Below the pieces are notes generated by a model that made no database searches, was not told the DNA's origin, and was given only the letters and a program-made list of their open reading frames with translations. A stretch of DNA of 33,304 nt. Origin: a virus. This document shows, piece after piece, positions 7,157 to 13,310 of the stretch. Position numbers and translations under genes: made by a program. The DNA is taken from IMG/VR virus record IMGVR_UViG_3300044701_001399, positions 1-33,304 of that record; one strand, written 5' to 3'. How positions within the stretch are numbered: position 1 is the stretch's first letter; each line of letters starts with the position of its first letter.

Positions 7157-7638
7157 TTGAATACGCTCAACTCAATGCTACGTTGTGCAGTTGCTGTAGT
7201 TCCAGCACCACCAGCAGTTACAGTAGGAATACCAGTTGCTGATAATGTGCCAGCAAGAGTTCCTTTGTCTCCTGCTAACTGTGTAACACTATCACCATAA
7301 AGGTTAGGAGAAGCAATAACTCCAGCATTAACTGACTGAGATGTGACTGCTGTATCAGCAGCATTAAAACTTTCTGTGAAACTAAATGCTTGACCTTGAG
7401 TATTTAAAGTGGGGTTTGCATCGCTGTAAGCTCCAGTTTGACTTAAACCGAAACTAGTATTAGCACCACTAAATTGAACATTTGTTCCAGACATCGAATA
7501 CGATGCCCCAATTCTTGTTGATTGAACCGCTGCGCCCTGTACACCCAATTGAACGGAATCAGTAATTCTTGATGTAATTTCAGCAGCACTTACAGGAGTG
7601 ATAAAGAATAACGAAGAGATTAGAAGTAATCTTTTCAT
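7153..7638 (-). CDS. Secreted protein, first gene of a late operon (161 aa)
   Basis: The ATG at 7638 is chosen over an in-frame ATG at 7665. The late promoter box at 7669-7676 would start transcripts near 7662, leaving the upstream ATG outside the mRNA, and 7638 gives a clean signal peptide (MKRLLLISSLFFITPVSA|AE). The mature part is Gly/Ser/Thr/Ala-rich with repeated beta-like segments, as in secreted or virion surface proteins. Paralogous to the next gene. Confidence 0.78.
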   Translation of the reverse strand: MKRLLLISSLFFITPVSAAEITSRITDSVQLGVQGAAVQSTRIGASYSMSGTNVQFSGANTSFGLSQTGAYSDANPTLNTQGQAFSFTESFNAADTAVTSQSVNAGVIASPNLYGDSVTQLAGDKGTLAGTLSATGIPTVTAGGAGTTATAQRSIELSVFK

Positions 7639-7668
7639 TGTTCTTTTGGTATTAAAAACGACCATCTC

Positions 7669-7676
7669 TATTTATC
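7669..7676 (-). promoter_or_regulatory. T4-type late promoter box
   Basis: GATAAATA read on the minus strand, 31 bases upstream of the chosen ATG at 7638. It would drive the leftward operon of secreted proteins, small ORFs and thermonuclease. Confidence 0.65.
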
Positions 7677-7680
7677 AAAC

Positions 7681-7709
7681 TTGACACCCAGCTAAATATG
7701 TGATATTAT
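7681..7709 (+). promoter_or_regulatory. Sigma70-type (early) promoter TTGACA-17-TATTAT
   Basis: Exact -35 hexamer at 7681-7686, 17-base spacer, TATTAT at 7704-7709. It reads rightward, back to back with the late promoter at 7669-7676, and leaves a leader of about 125 bases before the gene at 7844. Confidence 0.75.
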
Positions 7710-7783
7710 GTTTTGACCCGATACCAAAAGTGTCGAGTTTCACATTATGAGAAGGTGATGTGACAATTAGAGCCCAGGAAGGT

Positions 7784-7799
7784 GCCCCCCGAGAGGGGC
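7784..7799 (+). other. G+C-rich hairpin in the leader of the tail-lysozyme-like gene
   Basis: GCCCC, six-base loop, GGGGC, followed by a C-run at 7805-7811. It lies in the untranslated leader 45 bases before the ATG at 7844. No T-run follows, so it is not a normal terminator; it could attenuate or shield the leader. Confidence 0.4.
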
Positions 7800-7843
7800 G
7801 GTATACCCCCCTTCTATTGGGATGTAGAGTTCAATCGATTTAA

Positions 7844-8467
7844 ATGCAAACTATCTTTACAGTAGCCCTGCCCCTTTTGGCAACGGTTACAACCATTTCG
7901 GCAACACTGCCATCATCTGCTAGTGCTCCTTCGTATTCTATTATTAAGGAGTTTGAACCAGAGAAGACAGCGATCCTAGAGGTTGCTCCCGAAAAGCCAA
8001 AAGAGAAAAGGCTAATTTGTAAAGGGTGTTCAGAACATGAGAACCTTGCCTTGGATTATTTCCAAGATCAAGGAATTAAAGACAGAAACGCCCTTGCTAC
8101 TATCTTAGGTAATATTAAGCAGGAATCTATGTTCGTGCCTAATATTTGTGAAGGTGGTAGTAGGACTCAGTACCATCACTGCGGACGTGGCTATGGTCTG
8201 ATCCAATGGACATCTGCCGATCGTTATTATGGATTGGGTGATTTTGCTAAGAAGTATGGTGGTTCTCCATCAACACTTCCTACGCAACTTCGTTATCTAA
8301 CGACTGAAGTTCAGTGGAAACGAATTTCCGATAGAATGAAAACTCCTGGTAAGTCTATCGATCGTTACATGAACTATGCGTACAGTTGGATTGGTTGGGG
8401 TATTCATGGTGCCCGTACAAATTATGCCTATGAGTATGCCAACAAACTGATTACGGTAGAAGTTTAA
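7844..8467 (+). CDS. Secreted phage tail-lysozyme-like protein
   Basis: 207 residues: signal peptide (hydrophobic 3-20, cleavage near SASA), a Lys/Pro/Glu linker, then a lysozyme-like domain from about residue 65. The pattern ILGNIKQESMF (E94 as probable catalytic acid) followed by GYGLIQWTSADR is characteristic of the phage tail lysozyme family (Phage_lysozyme2 type), which cuts glycan strands during entry. Cysteines C59, C62, C102 and C113 may form disulfides outside the cell. No ribosome-binding site is visible before the ATG, which is odd after a strong promoter. Confidence 0.78.
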   Translation: MQTIFTVALPLLATVTTISATLPSSASAPSYSIIKEFEPEKTAILEVAPEKPKEKRLICKGCSEHENLALDYFQDQGIKDRNALATILGNIKQESMFVPNICEGGSRTQYHHCGRGYGLIQWTSADRYYGLGDFAKKYGGSPSTLPTQLRYLTTEVQWKRISDRMKTPGKSIDRYMNYAYSWIGWGIHGARTNYAYEYANKLITVEV

Positions 8468-8473
8468 CAACTG

Positions 8474-8481
8474 AATAAATA
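8474..8481 (+). promoter_or_regulatory. Late promoter box before the 135-residue gene
   Basis: AATAAATA fits the NATAAATA consensus, 27 bases before the ATG at 8509. A stem GGGGAG / CTCCCC follows at once (about 8484-8505), so the transcript would begin with a hairpin. Confidence 0.5.
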
Positions 8482-8508
8482 TGGGGGAGTGCTGCAGACC
8501 TCCCCTAT

Positions 8509-8916
8509 ATGCCTCAGTTTAACTTTCAGTTTGGAAACAAACGACCAGATAAAAAACAAATTATTGTATTAAGTATTGTAGTATCATCTATTATTGCAGC
8601 ACTCTCCCAATGCACAGGAATCTCAGATGACAAGTGGTGGGATTTAATAGATGAGATAAGTAGAAAGTATCCTTCAGTATTAAAAGAGTTAATACTCTTA
8701 GACCCCAAGAAAGTAGAGAGAAGAGTAGAGCGTGACGTAGGTAAAGCAGTAGATGATTACTGGAAACAAACAGGATACAAAAAAGCAGAAGTATACAAAC
8801 CTCGCTATATAGAAGAGAAGAACGATGAAACATTATGTTATAGTGATGAGTGCAAGGCACTCGCCCCACCCATGAGACTCTGTGCTTCATGGCTTGACAC
8901 CTGCCCAAAGAACTGA
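8509..8916 (+). CDS. Membrane-anchored hypothetical protein (135 aa)
   Basis: One membrane segment at residues 18-36 (IIVLSIVVSSIIAALSQC) is preceded by a basic stretch (NKRPDKKQ), so the C-terminal domain would face outward. That domain has charged helices and three C-terminal cysteines (CYSDECKALAPP, CASW). A sigma70 promoter for the tRNAs lies inside its last codons. Function unknown. Confidence 0.72.
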   Translation: MPQFNFQFGNKRPDKKQIIVLSIVVSSIIAALSQCTGISDDKWWDLIDEISRKYPSVLKELILLDPKKVERRVERDVGKAVDDYWKQTGYKKAEVYKPRYIEEKNDETLCYSDECKALAPPMRLCASWLDTCPKN

Positions 8917-8922
8917 TATAAT
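8894..8922 (+). promoter_or_regulatory. Consensus sigma70 promoter TTGACA-17-TATAAT for the first tRNA group
   Basis: Both hexamers are perfect with a 17-base spacer. The -35 is inside the end of the 8509-8916 gene. Transcription should begin about 50 bases before tRNA-Arg. Confidence 0.88.
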
Positions 8923-8981
8923 ACTATGGAAGGCACGGGTAACAGGGGTCCAAACTCTGTGTAATTCCTACCCTTCACCTT

Positions 8982-9055
8982 GGGTTAGTAGCTCAGATGG
9001 ATAGAGCAATTCACTTCTAATGAATTGGTCGGGGGTTCGAGTCCCTCCTAACCCG
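8982..9055 (+). tRNA. tRNA-Arg (anticodon TCT)
   Basis: Acceptor GGGTTAG/CTAACCC, D-arm GCTC..GAGC, anticodon arm ATTCA-CTTCTAA-TGAAT, T-arm with TTCGAGT. Reads AGA. CCA is not encoded. Confidence 0.95.
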
Positions 9056-9058
9056 CTC

Positions 9059-9130
9059 GGGAGATTGGCGCAGCGGTAGCGCAGCTGCTTTACACGCAGA
9101 CGGTCATTGGTTCGAATCCGATATTTCCCA
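9059..9130 (+). tRNA. tRNA-Val (anticodon TAC)
   Basis: Acceptor GGGAGAT/ATTTCCC with one G-U pair, D-arm GCGC..GCGC, anticodon loop TTTACAC, T-arm ATTGG-TTCGAAT-CCGAT. Reads GTA. It follows tRNA-Arg by three bases. CCA is not encoded. Confidence 0.94.
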
Positions 9131-9139
9131 TATAAGATT

Positions 9140-9370
9140 ATGAATACATACTATATCTCTTTAATATTAATCTGTGCGTTGGTGTATATCATCTGGCAAG
9201 ATCCAAATGTGCCAGAATATATCAACCTCAGAATAAAACTATTCCACATCAACTTTATTCGGTGGAACATGGCAAGAAATATGAAGCGACAACTTGATAG
9301 AGAATCTAAAAAAATGCAAAAAGAAATGGCAGAGTGGTTAAAAGAAAAAAATGGCAAAGATAAGATGTAA
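9140..9370 (+). CDS. Small membrane protein with charged tail (76 aa)
   Basis: The ATG at 9140 is chosen because earlier in-frame codons lie inside tRNA-Val. An N-terminal hydrophobic helix (YYISLILICALVYIIW) is followed by a basic amphipathic tail (RQLDRESKKMQKEMAEWLKE). It overlaps the next gene by 20 bases. Function unknown. Confidence 0.65.
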   Translation: MNTYYISLILICALVYIIWQDPNVPEYINLRIKLFHINFIRWNMARNMKRQLDRESKKMQKEMAEWLKEKNGKDKM

Positions 9371-9608
9371 TGCTTGTGGAACTGAGTTAGAAGTATACCA
9401 AGCAAATAAAAGTAAAGCGTGTGGTTGTGACAATCATACTATGATAAGATTAGATAGAAATGGTCTTCCCATAATCACTGGGAATGATCTCTCTGTGGTT
9501 ACTGGTATCGAAGGAGTCAGCAAACCTAAAGAGAAAAAGCTTGACACTCAACCAGTAACCGAGTATACTAAGAGAATACCAAGAAAGTTGGAGTTTGAAA
9601 TCCGATAG
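9351..9608 (+). CDS. Zinc-ribbon-like small protein (85 aa)
   Basis: N-terminal RCNACGTELE and KACGCDN provide a C-x2-C ... C-x-C set typical of the short zinc-ribbon proteins common in cyanophages; the rest is basic and probably unstructured. A sigma70 promoter for tRNA-Ser lies inside its 3' part (9541-9569). Its stop codon TAG shares a base with the first base of tRNA-Ser. Confidence 0.7.
   Translation: MAKIRCNACGTELEVYQANKSKACGCDNHTMIRLDRNGLPIITGNDLSVVTGIEGVSKPKEKKLDTQPVTEYTKRIPRKLEFEIR
9541..9569 (+). promoter_or_regulatory. Intragenic sigma70 promoter TTGACA-17-TATACT
   Basis: Exact -35 and a five-of-six -10 at 17-base spacing, within the zinc-ribbon gene and about 38 bases upstream of tRNA-Ser(GCT). 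Confidence 0.68.
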
Positions 9609-9696
9609 GAAGTGTGGCTGAGAGGTCTAAAGCAGCGGTTTGCTAAACCGCCGATGTCTTTATGGGCATCCGTTGGTTCGAATCCAACCACTTCCG
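9608..9696 (+). tRNA. tRNA-Ser (anticodon GCT)
   Basis: Type II tRNA: acceptor GGAAGTG/CACTTCC, anticodon arm GCGGT-TTGCTAA-ACCGC, long variable arm GATGTC..GGCATC, T-arm TTCGAAT. Reads AGC/AGT. Discriminator G as usual for Ser. Confidence 0.95.
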
Positions 9697-9697
9697 T

Positions 9698-9715
9698 TGC
9701 CCTTATGGGCATTTT
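9698..9715 (+). terminator. Short terminator-like hairpin after tRNA-Ser
   Basis: TGCCC, loop TTAT, GGGCA, then TTTT, one base after the tRNA. Likely ends the tRNA transcript. Confidence 0.6.
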
Positions 9716-9738
9716 GTAAACTGATACATTAAAAAAGT

Positions 9739-10101
9739 ATGAAACAACTGATTGCTCTTGCTGCTCTCCCCCTGATGGCAGCACCTGCTATGGCAGCTCC
9801 TTATGTAGAGTCAAAGACCACTACCGCTCTGGTTGATGGTGATTATACTGGCGCTCAAACTGAACTTCGTGTTGGTTATCAACAAGAAGTTGGAACTGGT
9901 GTAACCGTGTTCGGTGAAATCGGTCCTGGTTACGAGTGGCGTAATGGCGAAGATGGTCAAGGCGTTGCCGTTGGTGAAGTTGGTATCAACTTCCCTATCG
10001 CTAATCAACTCTCTGGTAAATTCAAAGTTGCTGGTGAGTATGGTTTCGATTCCGAAGTGTTCGGTCTCGGTGGCGAACTGAAAGTTCGTTATATCTTCTG
10101 A
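9739..10101 (+). CDS. Secreted small beta-barrel-like protein (120 aa)
   Basis: Signal peptide MKQLIALAALPLMAAPAMA|A. The mature part alternates polar and hydrophobic residues with Gly-rich turns (VGYQQEVGTGVTVFGEIGPG, GEYGFDSEVFGLGGELKVRYIF) and ends in an aromatic residue, the pattern of an outer-membrane barrel. G+C and codon use look higher and more host-like than those of the A+T-rich accessory genes to its right. It could modify the host surface during infection. Exact family not recognised. Confidence 0.75.
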   Translation: MKQLIALAALPLMAAPAMAAPYVESKTTTALVDGDYTGAQTELRVGYQQEVGTGVTVFGEIGPGYEWRNGEDGQGVAVGEVGINFPIANQLSGKFKVAGEYGFDSEVFGLGGELKVRYIF

Positions 10102-10108
10102 TAAACAC

Positions 10109-10151
10109 GGGGGTTGACAGACCCCCAGACCTCCTATATAATATGGAGGTC
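10109..10151 (+). repeat. Two adjacent inverted repeats around the -35 and -10 boxes
   Basis: GGGGGT (10109-10114) and ACCCCC (10121-10126) bracket most of the -35 hexamer. GACCTCC (10128-10134) and GGAGGTC (10145-10151) bracket the -10 hexamer with a ten-base loop. The first may end the upstream transcript; the second puts the -10 box in the loop of a perfect 7-bp dyad. Confidence 0.7.
10114..10142 (+). promoter_or_regulatory. Consensus sigma70 promoter TTGACA-17-TATAAT for tRNA-Ser/tRNA-Pro
   Basis: Perfect hexamers at 10114-10119 and 10137-10142 with a 17-base spacer. The start point should lie almost at the 5' end of tRNA-Ser(TGA), giving a very short leader. Confidence 0.88.
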
Positions 10152-10155
10152 ACTT

Positions 10156-10241
10156 GGAAGTGTGGCCGAGTGGTTTATGGCAGTTGTCTTGAAAACAACC
10201 AACGTTAATAGCGTTCGTGGGTTCAAATCCTACCACTTCCG
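10156..10241 (+). tRNA. tRNA-Ser (anticodon TGA)
   Basis: Type II: acceptor GGAAGTG/CACTTCC (same as the other Ser tRNA), anticodon arm GTTGT-CTTGAAA-ACAAC, variable arm AACGTTAATAGCGTT, T-arm TTCAAAT. Reads TCA. Confidence 0.95.
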
Positions 10242-10244
10242 TTT

Positions 10245-10318
10245 CGGAATGTAGCTCAGTTTGGTAGAGCACTCGCTTTGGGAGCGAGATGTCGCAGGTT
10301 CGAATCCTGTCATTCCGA
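10245..10318 (+). tRNA. tRNA-Pro (anticodon TGG)
   Basis: Acceptor CGGAATG/CATTCCG, anticodon arm CTCGC-TTTGGGA-GCGAG, T-arm GCAGG-TTCGAAT-CCTGT. Reads CCA. Three bases after tRNA-Ser. Confidence 0.95.
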
Positions 10319-10341
10319 TTGTAAAATAATTTTACAAACAT

Positions 10342-10788
10342 ATGGAAAACAAAACAGATCTAAATGAATTATCTACATTAAATTTGGATGAGTTTATTGA
10401 TCGTGTTGAAGAACTATTAGGTGATGAAAATAATCTAGAAGAAATTCCTGCTTATAGATTAGACTATCTCGGTAGGATGTTTAATCCAGATGGCAATGGT
10501 ATAAACAAAGAAGCAATAATTGGTGATGATTGCTGTGGTATTGATTTAGATATTCTAGAATCTCTAGAAAAAGATTTTCGAGAAGCAGATCTTATTTTAA
10601 ATTTACATCAATCAAAATGTAATTATCTTTCTTACTTAATTCAAAAATATGAATCTGTTAAAGATGAATATTTTAAAGTATGGGATGAGAAAAAAATTGC
10701 ATTAGAAGGTTTCATGAACTTACCAAGAACTGAAAGTGGAAAATCTATTGAACAACATTCTTTATTTGACGTAGAAGATTATGAATAG
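10342..10788 (+). CDS. Acidic hypothetical protein (148 aa)
   Basis: Strongly acidic (LNLDEFIDRVEELLGDENN, GDDCCGIDLDILESLEKDF), helix-rich, with no membrane segment. The DNA is A+T-rich with many A- or T-ending codons, unlike the gene at 9739, which suggests a separate origin. It overlaps the downstream glutaredoxin by eight bases. Not recognised. Confidence 0.65.
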   Translation: MENKTDLNELSTLNLDEFIDRVEELLGDENNLEEIPAYRLDYLGRMFNPDGNGINKEAIIGDDCCGIDLDILESLEKDFREADLILNLHQSKCNYLSYLIQKYESVKDEYFKVWDEKKIALEGFMNLPRTESGKSIEQHSLFDVEDYE

Positions 10789-11050
10789 TATTGTAATTTA
10801 CACTCGTGATAACTGCCCATATTGTGCTAAACTTGAAATAATTTTAGAATCATTTAACATAGACTTTACTCTTTATGAATTGGATGTAGATTTTGATAGA
10901 AATCAATTCTATGCTGAATTTGGTGAGGGTTCTACATTTCCTCGTGTGACTCTTGATGGTCAATTAATAGGTGGTTGCACTGAAACTATTGAATATCTAA
11001 CCAGCATTGGTTGCCTACAAGAAGAAAAAGACATGGAGTGTATGGTATGA
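10781..11050 (+). CDS. Glutaredoxin (CPYC type)
   Basis: 89 residues with the dithiol active site C12-P-Y-C15, the cis-proline block TFPRV and the GG glutathione-binding turn (LIGGCTETIEYL). It would use glutathione to reduce disulfides, most relevantly the C-terminal cysteines of the phage NrdA. Coupled to its neighbours by overlaps on both sides (ATGA at 11047-11050). Confidence 0.9.
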   Translation: MNSIVIYTRDNCPYCAKLEIILESFNIDFTLYELDVDFDRNQFYAEFGEGSTFPRVTLDGQLIGGCTETIEYLTSIGCLQEEKDMECMV

Positions 11051-11220
11051 AAACTATTACAGAAGAAACTTTTTGCCACGACTTTGATGAAATCATGGAA
11101 AATGTGATGCTAAACAAAGAAAGTTTTATCATTACTACTTCAGATGGTAGTGATGTTCTTCTGATGCCATATGAAAACTATGAGCGAATACAAGGGGAAT
11201 TAACTCAGTTGGTAGAGTAG
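11047..11220 (+). CDS. Phd/YefM-like antitoxin homologue (57 aa), no toxin gene beside it
   Basis: The ATG at 11047 overlaps the glutaredoxin stop. The layout MKTITEETFCHDFDEIMENV then SFIITTSDGSDVLLMPYENYERI matches the N-terminal dimerisation/DNA-binding fold of Phd/YefM antitoxins, but the toxin-binding tail is very short. The next genes are tRNAs, so no cognate toxin follows. The last nine codons lie inside tRNA-Ala. It may be a stand-alone regulator or may counter a host toxin; family membership is by pattern only. Confidence 0.6.
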   Translation: MKTITEETFCHDFDEIMENVMLNKESFIITTSDGSDVLLMPYENYERIQGELTQLVE

Positions 11221-11266
11221 CGCCTTTGCAAGGCGAATGTCAGCGGTTCGAGTCCGCTATTCTCCA
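11194..11266 (+). tRNA. tRNA-Ala (anticodon TGC)
   Basis: Acceptor GGGGAAT/ATTCTCC with one G-U pair, D-arm ACTC..GAGT, anticodon loop TTTGCAA with a four-pair stem, T-arm AGCGG-TTCGAGT-CCGCT. Reads GCA. Its first 27 bases are also the end of the antitoxin-like gene, so processing would destroy that mRNA's 3' end. Confidence 0.93.
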
Positions 11267-11269
11267 TAA

Positions 11270-11362
11270 GGGGGTGTAGCTCAATTGGCAGAGCGAGAAG
11301 CTTATACCTTCTGTATGCACCAGATTAGTGCGCGGTTGGGGGTTCGACTCCCTCCACCCCTA
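11270..11362 (+). tRNA. tRNA-Ile (anticodon TAT) with an unusually long variable region
   Basis: Acceptor GGGGGTG/CACCCCT (G1-U72), D-arm GCTC..GAGC, perfect anticodon arm AGAAG-CTTATAC-CTTCT, T-arm GGGGG-TTCGACT-CCCTC. Between anticodon and T arms there are 25 bases (11313-11337) with a TGCAC/GTGCG stem, a length normal for Leu, Ser or Tyr tRNAs but not Ile. U33 supports this choice of anticodon arm; the second hairpin loop has A at that place. Reads ATA. Confidence 0.82.
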
Positions 11363-11386
11363 TATACTAAAAACAAAGGAGGTAAC

Positions 11387-11599
11387 ATGTACGAAAATCA
11401 AACAGATTTTGAGTATCACTTATTTGACTTTGGAAAAAAAGTAGAGTATATTATTGCTGCTGAGATGGCAGGTAAACAAGATGCTAACGAAGCATATAAA
11501 AAAATCAAACATTTGTTTGAAGATCTCAAAAAGTTTCGTAAGCAAGAAAAGAAACAAGACCATCCATTAGATTACGATCAAATTCCTGAGCGTTATTAA
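11387..11599 (+). CDS. Small charged hypothetical protein (70 aa)
   Basis: The ATG at 11387 has an excellent ribosome-binding site (AAAGGAGGT, 11376-11383), which decides the start over an upstream frame running through the tRNA. Helical and lysine-rich toward the C-terminus (DLKKFRKQEKKQDHPLDYDQ). Probably conserved in cyanophages; function unknown. Confidence 0.75.
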   Translation: MYENQTDFEYHLFDFGKKVEYIIAAEMAGKQDANEAYKKIKHLFEDLKKFRKQEKKQDHPLDYDQIPERY

Positions 11600-11601
11600 T
11601 T

Positions 11602-12174
11602 ATGTTGTCACAAGGATTAGTTGAAACTGAATACGAAGATCCTGGATTTAAGATTACTCATCTCTCATTCAGAAAGAAAAAATCCAACAACATGTATGGT
11701 GGTCCAGTAGATTACTACATTGGTAACATTGTATTTCGTTTGACTAACGAAGATGCGAAAGGTCGCATGGAATACATTATGAGAGAGAATGAAAGAGTTC
11801 GTGTAGCACCAGATGAAGAGTTACACAACAAATATTACGATGGTCTTCACTTTAAGTTTGATACAAAAGAAGAAAGAGATGAAGATGGAGAAAAGTTTTA
11901 TCCGTTAGATATCATCAACAAACATGGTATCAAAGATGAAGATGTATTCATCTATGGGTATCGTCGCAACATGGATCCCCTACATGATTTTGTAGAATAC
12001 ATTGAGAAGTTCGATTGTTATCGAATGCACGAATACTTCCAAGACACCCCAGTAGTTCGTGGTATAATACAGTATCTCCAAGACATGAAAGATGGTAAAC
12101 CTAATCCAAGTCGCACGGTCTATCATGAGCAGTTCCTCAACACGCTCACAAACCTCTGTTGGTGGTGGGACTAG
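11602..12174 (+). CDS. Hypothetical protein (190 aa)
   Basis: A soluble, mixed alpha/beta protein with many charged and aromatic residues (GGPVDYYIGNIVFRLTNEDAK, YDGLHFKFDTKEERDEDGEKF) ending NLCWWWD. It starts two bases after the previous stop and overlaps the zinc-ribbon gene by 50 bases. No known motif recognised. Confidence 0.68.
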   Translation: MLSQGLVETEYEDPGFKITHLSFRKKKSNNMYGGPVDYYIGNIVFRLTNEDAKGRMEYIMRENERVRVAPDEELHNKYYDGLHFKFDTKEERDEDGEKFYPLDIINKHGIKDEDVFIYGYRRNMDPLHDFVEYIEKFDCYRMHEYFQDTPVVRGIIQYLQDMKDGKPNPSRTVYHEQFLNTLTNLCWWWD

Positions 12175-12307
12175 AACCTGTTCCAAGTGCCACACCGAGC
12201 AACCCCTTGACAGCGACCACTACCAAGTGGTAAAATACTTTCGTACAGGATTCTCCTACTACTGCAATGAGTGTAACAAACCTAAGCCGCGTGAAGACAA
12301 TCGTTGA
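12125..12307 (+). CDS. Zinc-ribbon protein (60 aa)
   Basis: Two knuckles, TCSKCHTEQP and YYCNECNKPK, give a four-cysteine zinc site spaced about 30 residues apart, as in small phage zinc-ribbon/HNH-associated proteins. The Ser/Thr-rich N-terminus is disordered-looking. It overlaps both neighbouring genes in other frames. A TTGACA-18-TAAAAT promoter-like pair lies inside it (12207-12236). Confidence 0.65.
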   Translation: MSSSSTRSQTSVGGGTRTCSKCHTEQPLDSDHYQVVKYFRTGFSYYCNECNKPKPREDNR

Positions 12308-12536
12308 GCGTTTCCCGTATCGTTATGTGACAGCAGGCACCCTTGAAATCAATGGTATGCCAGACTATCGCATTCAAAAAATGTGCTCTTACACGAGTCG
12401 TTACCGTGATATGTATCTCTGTGATAACGAAATGCAGTTTATGACAGCGATTGAAGATTTTGAATACACCAAATGGCTTGACCCAGACACAGTTCCATGC
12501 TATATTAAAGGAGACGATGATGAAGAAGATGAATGA
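12267..12536 (+). CDS. Hypothetical protein with acidic tail (89 aa)
   Basis: Aromatic- and cysteine-containing body (FPYRYVTAGTLEINGMPDYR, MCSYTSRYRDMYLCDNEMQF) and a tail of acidic residues (GDDDEEDE). The start is 41 bases inside the previous gene. No ribosome-binding site is obvious, so coupling is likely. Not recognised. Confidence 0.62.
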   Translation: MSVTNLSRVKTIVERFPYRYVTAGTLEINGMPDYRIQKMCSYTSRYRDMYLCDNEMQFMTAIEDFEYTKWLDPDTVPCYIKGDDDEEDE

Positions 12537-12723
12537 CTCGGTAAAATATCAACTTGAGCGAGCAGAAGATGCTCTACGCACAGCACTTAAGTTTGCTGAT
12601 AAAGAAAATGTCTATGTAATTTCTGCTATTTCTAAAGCATTGATTGAGATTGACAATACAATGTTTGCTGAGCGTATTGAAGCAGCTGCTAAAGAAGGTA
12701 ATACTTCAGCACAAGGTCTATGA
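12520..12723 (+). CDS. Small helical hypothetical protein (67 aa)
   Basis: AAAGGAG at 12507-12513 lies six bases before the ATG at 12520, which is preferred over the adjacent ATG at 12517. The product is helical (YQLERAEDALRTALKFADKE) and soluble. It overlaps both neighbours (ATGA at 12720). Function unknown. Confidence 0.65.
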   Translation: MKKMNDSVKYQLERAEDALRTALKFADKENVYVISAISKALIEIDNTMFAERIEAAAKEGNTSAQGL

Positions 12724-13310
12724 TATATTTGTCTGATTACATTAAAATATTTAAAGCATTCACTGATAAAGAATGTGATTATATTCTGGAATGTATTCAT
12801 AACAACTTACACATTGATGGATTCTTAGAATCTCGTACTGGATTAGATGATGATTTAATAGTTTCTAAAGCTAGAACTAGTTTTAGCACTAATGTAGAAC
12901 CAAATACTGAACTTGACAAATTAATATATGAACGAGTTTCAAAGTCATACCATAAATGGTTGCAATTAATCCCAGAACAAATGGCATGTGTTTGGTCAGG
13001 TTATTACAGTGATGTGATAGATTCTGGATATCAAATAAATCGATATACAAAATCACAGTATTATGATTTTCATTTGGATTTAACAAAGGATAATTCTAGA
13101 ATATTATCTTTATGTTTTTATATCAATGATGATTATCAAGGAGGAGAATTGCAATTTCCTTTTATGAATTACAAACCAAAGAAAGGAGATGTTGTAGTAT
13201 TTCCATCCACATGGTTTTATCCTCATCGTTCTGCCCCTGTAATATCGGGAACTAAATATTCCATAGTTACATGGTTCTTAGAGAACGATATCGTCATGGA
13301 GAGACGTTAA
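12720..13310 (+). CDS. 2-oxoglutarate/Fe(II) dioxygenase, prolyl-4-hydroxylase-like
   Basis: 196 residues. Iron ligands H118-x-D120 (YYDFHLDLT) and H169 (YPHRSAP), with K179 in GTKYSIVTW as probable 2-oxoglutarate anchor; YQGGELQFPF and KKGDVVVFPS complete the jelly-roll pattern. These enzymes couple oxidative decarboxylation of 2-oxoglutarate to hydroxylation of a protein or small molecule. The substrate cannot be read from the sequence. It overlaps the preceding gene (ATGA). Confidence 0.85.
   Translation: MIYLSDYIKIFKAFTDKECDYILECIHNNLHIDGFLESRTGLDDDLIVSKARTSFSTNVEPNTELDKLIYERVSKSYHKWLQLIPEQMACVWSGYYSDVIDSGYQINRYTKSQYYDFHLDLTKDNSRILSLCFYINDDYQGGELQFPFMNYKPKKGDVVVFPSTWFYPHRSAPVISGTKYSIVTWFLENDIVMERR

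Noticed and set aside
7638-7665. Upstream ATG at 7665 for the first secreted protein
   Set aside because: It would precede the transcription start expected from the late box and would spoil the signal peptide.
9548-10341. Minus-strand frames across tRNA genes (9548-9784 and 10150-10341)
   Set aside because: They run antisense through tRNA-Ser and tRNA-Pro; such VGFEPT-type translations are a common artefact of tRNA genes.
12207-12506. Two promoter-like pairs inside small genes (12207-12236 with 18-base spacing; 12478-12506 TTGACC-17-TATATT)
   Set aside because: Spacing or hexamers are weaker, and predicted starts fall inside or at the ribosome-binding site of the next gene; not strong enough to list as features.
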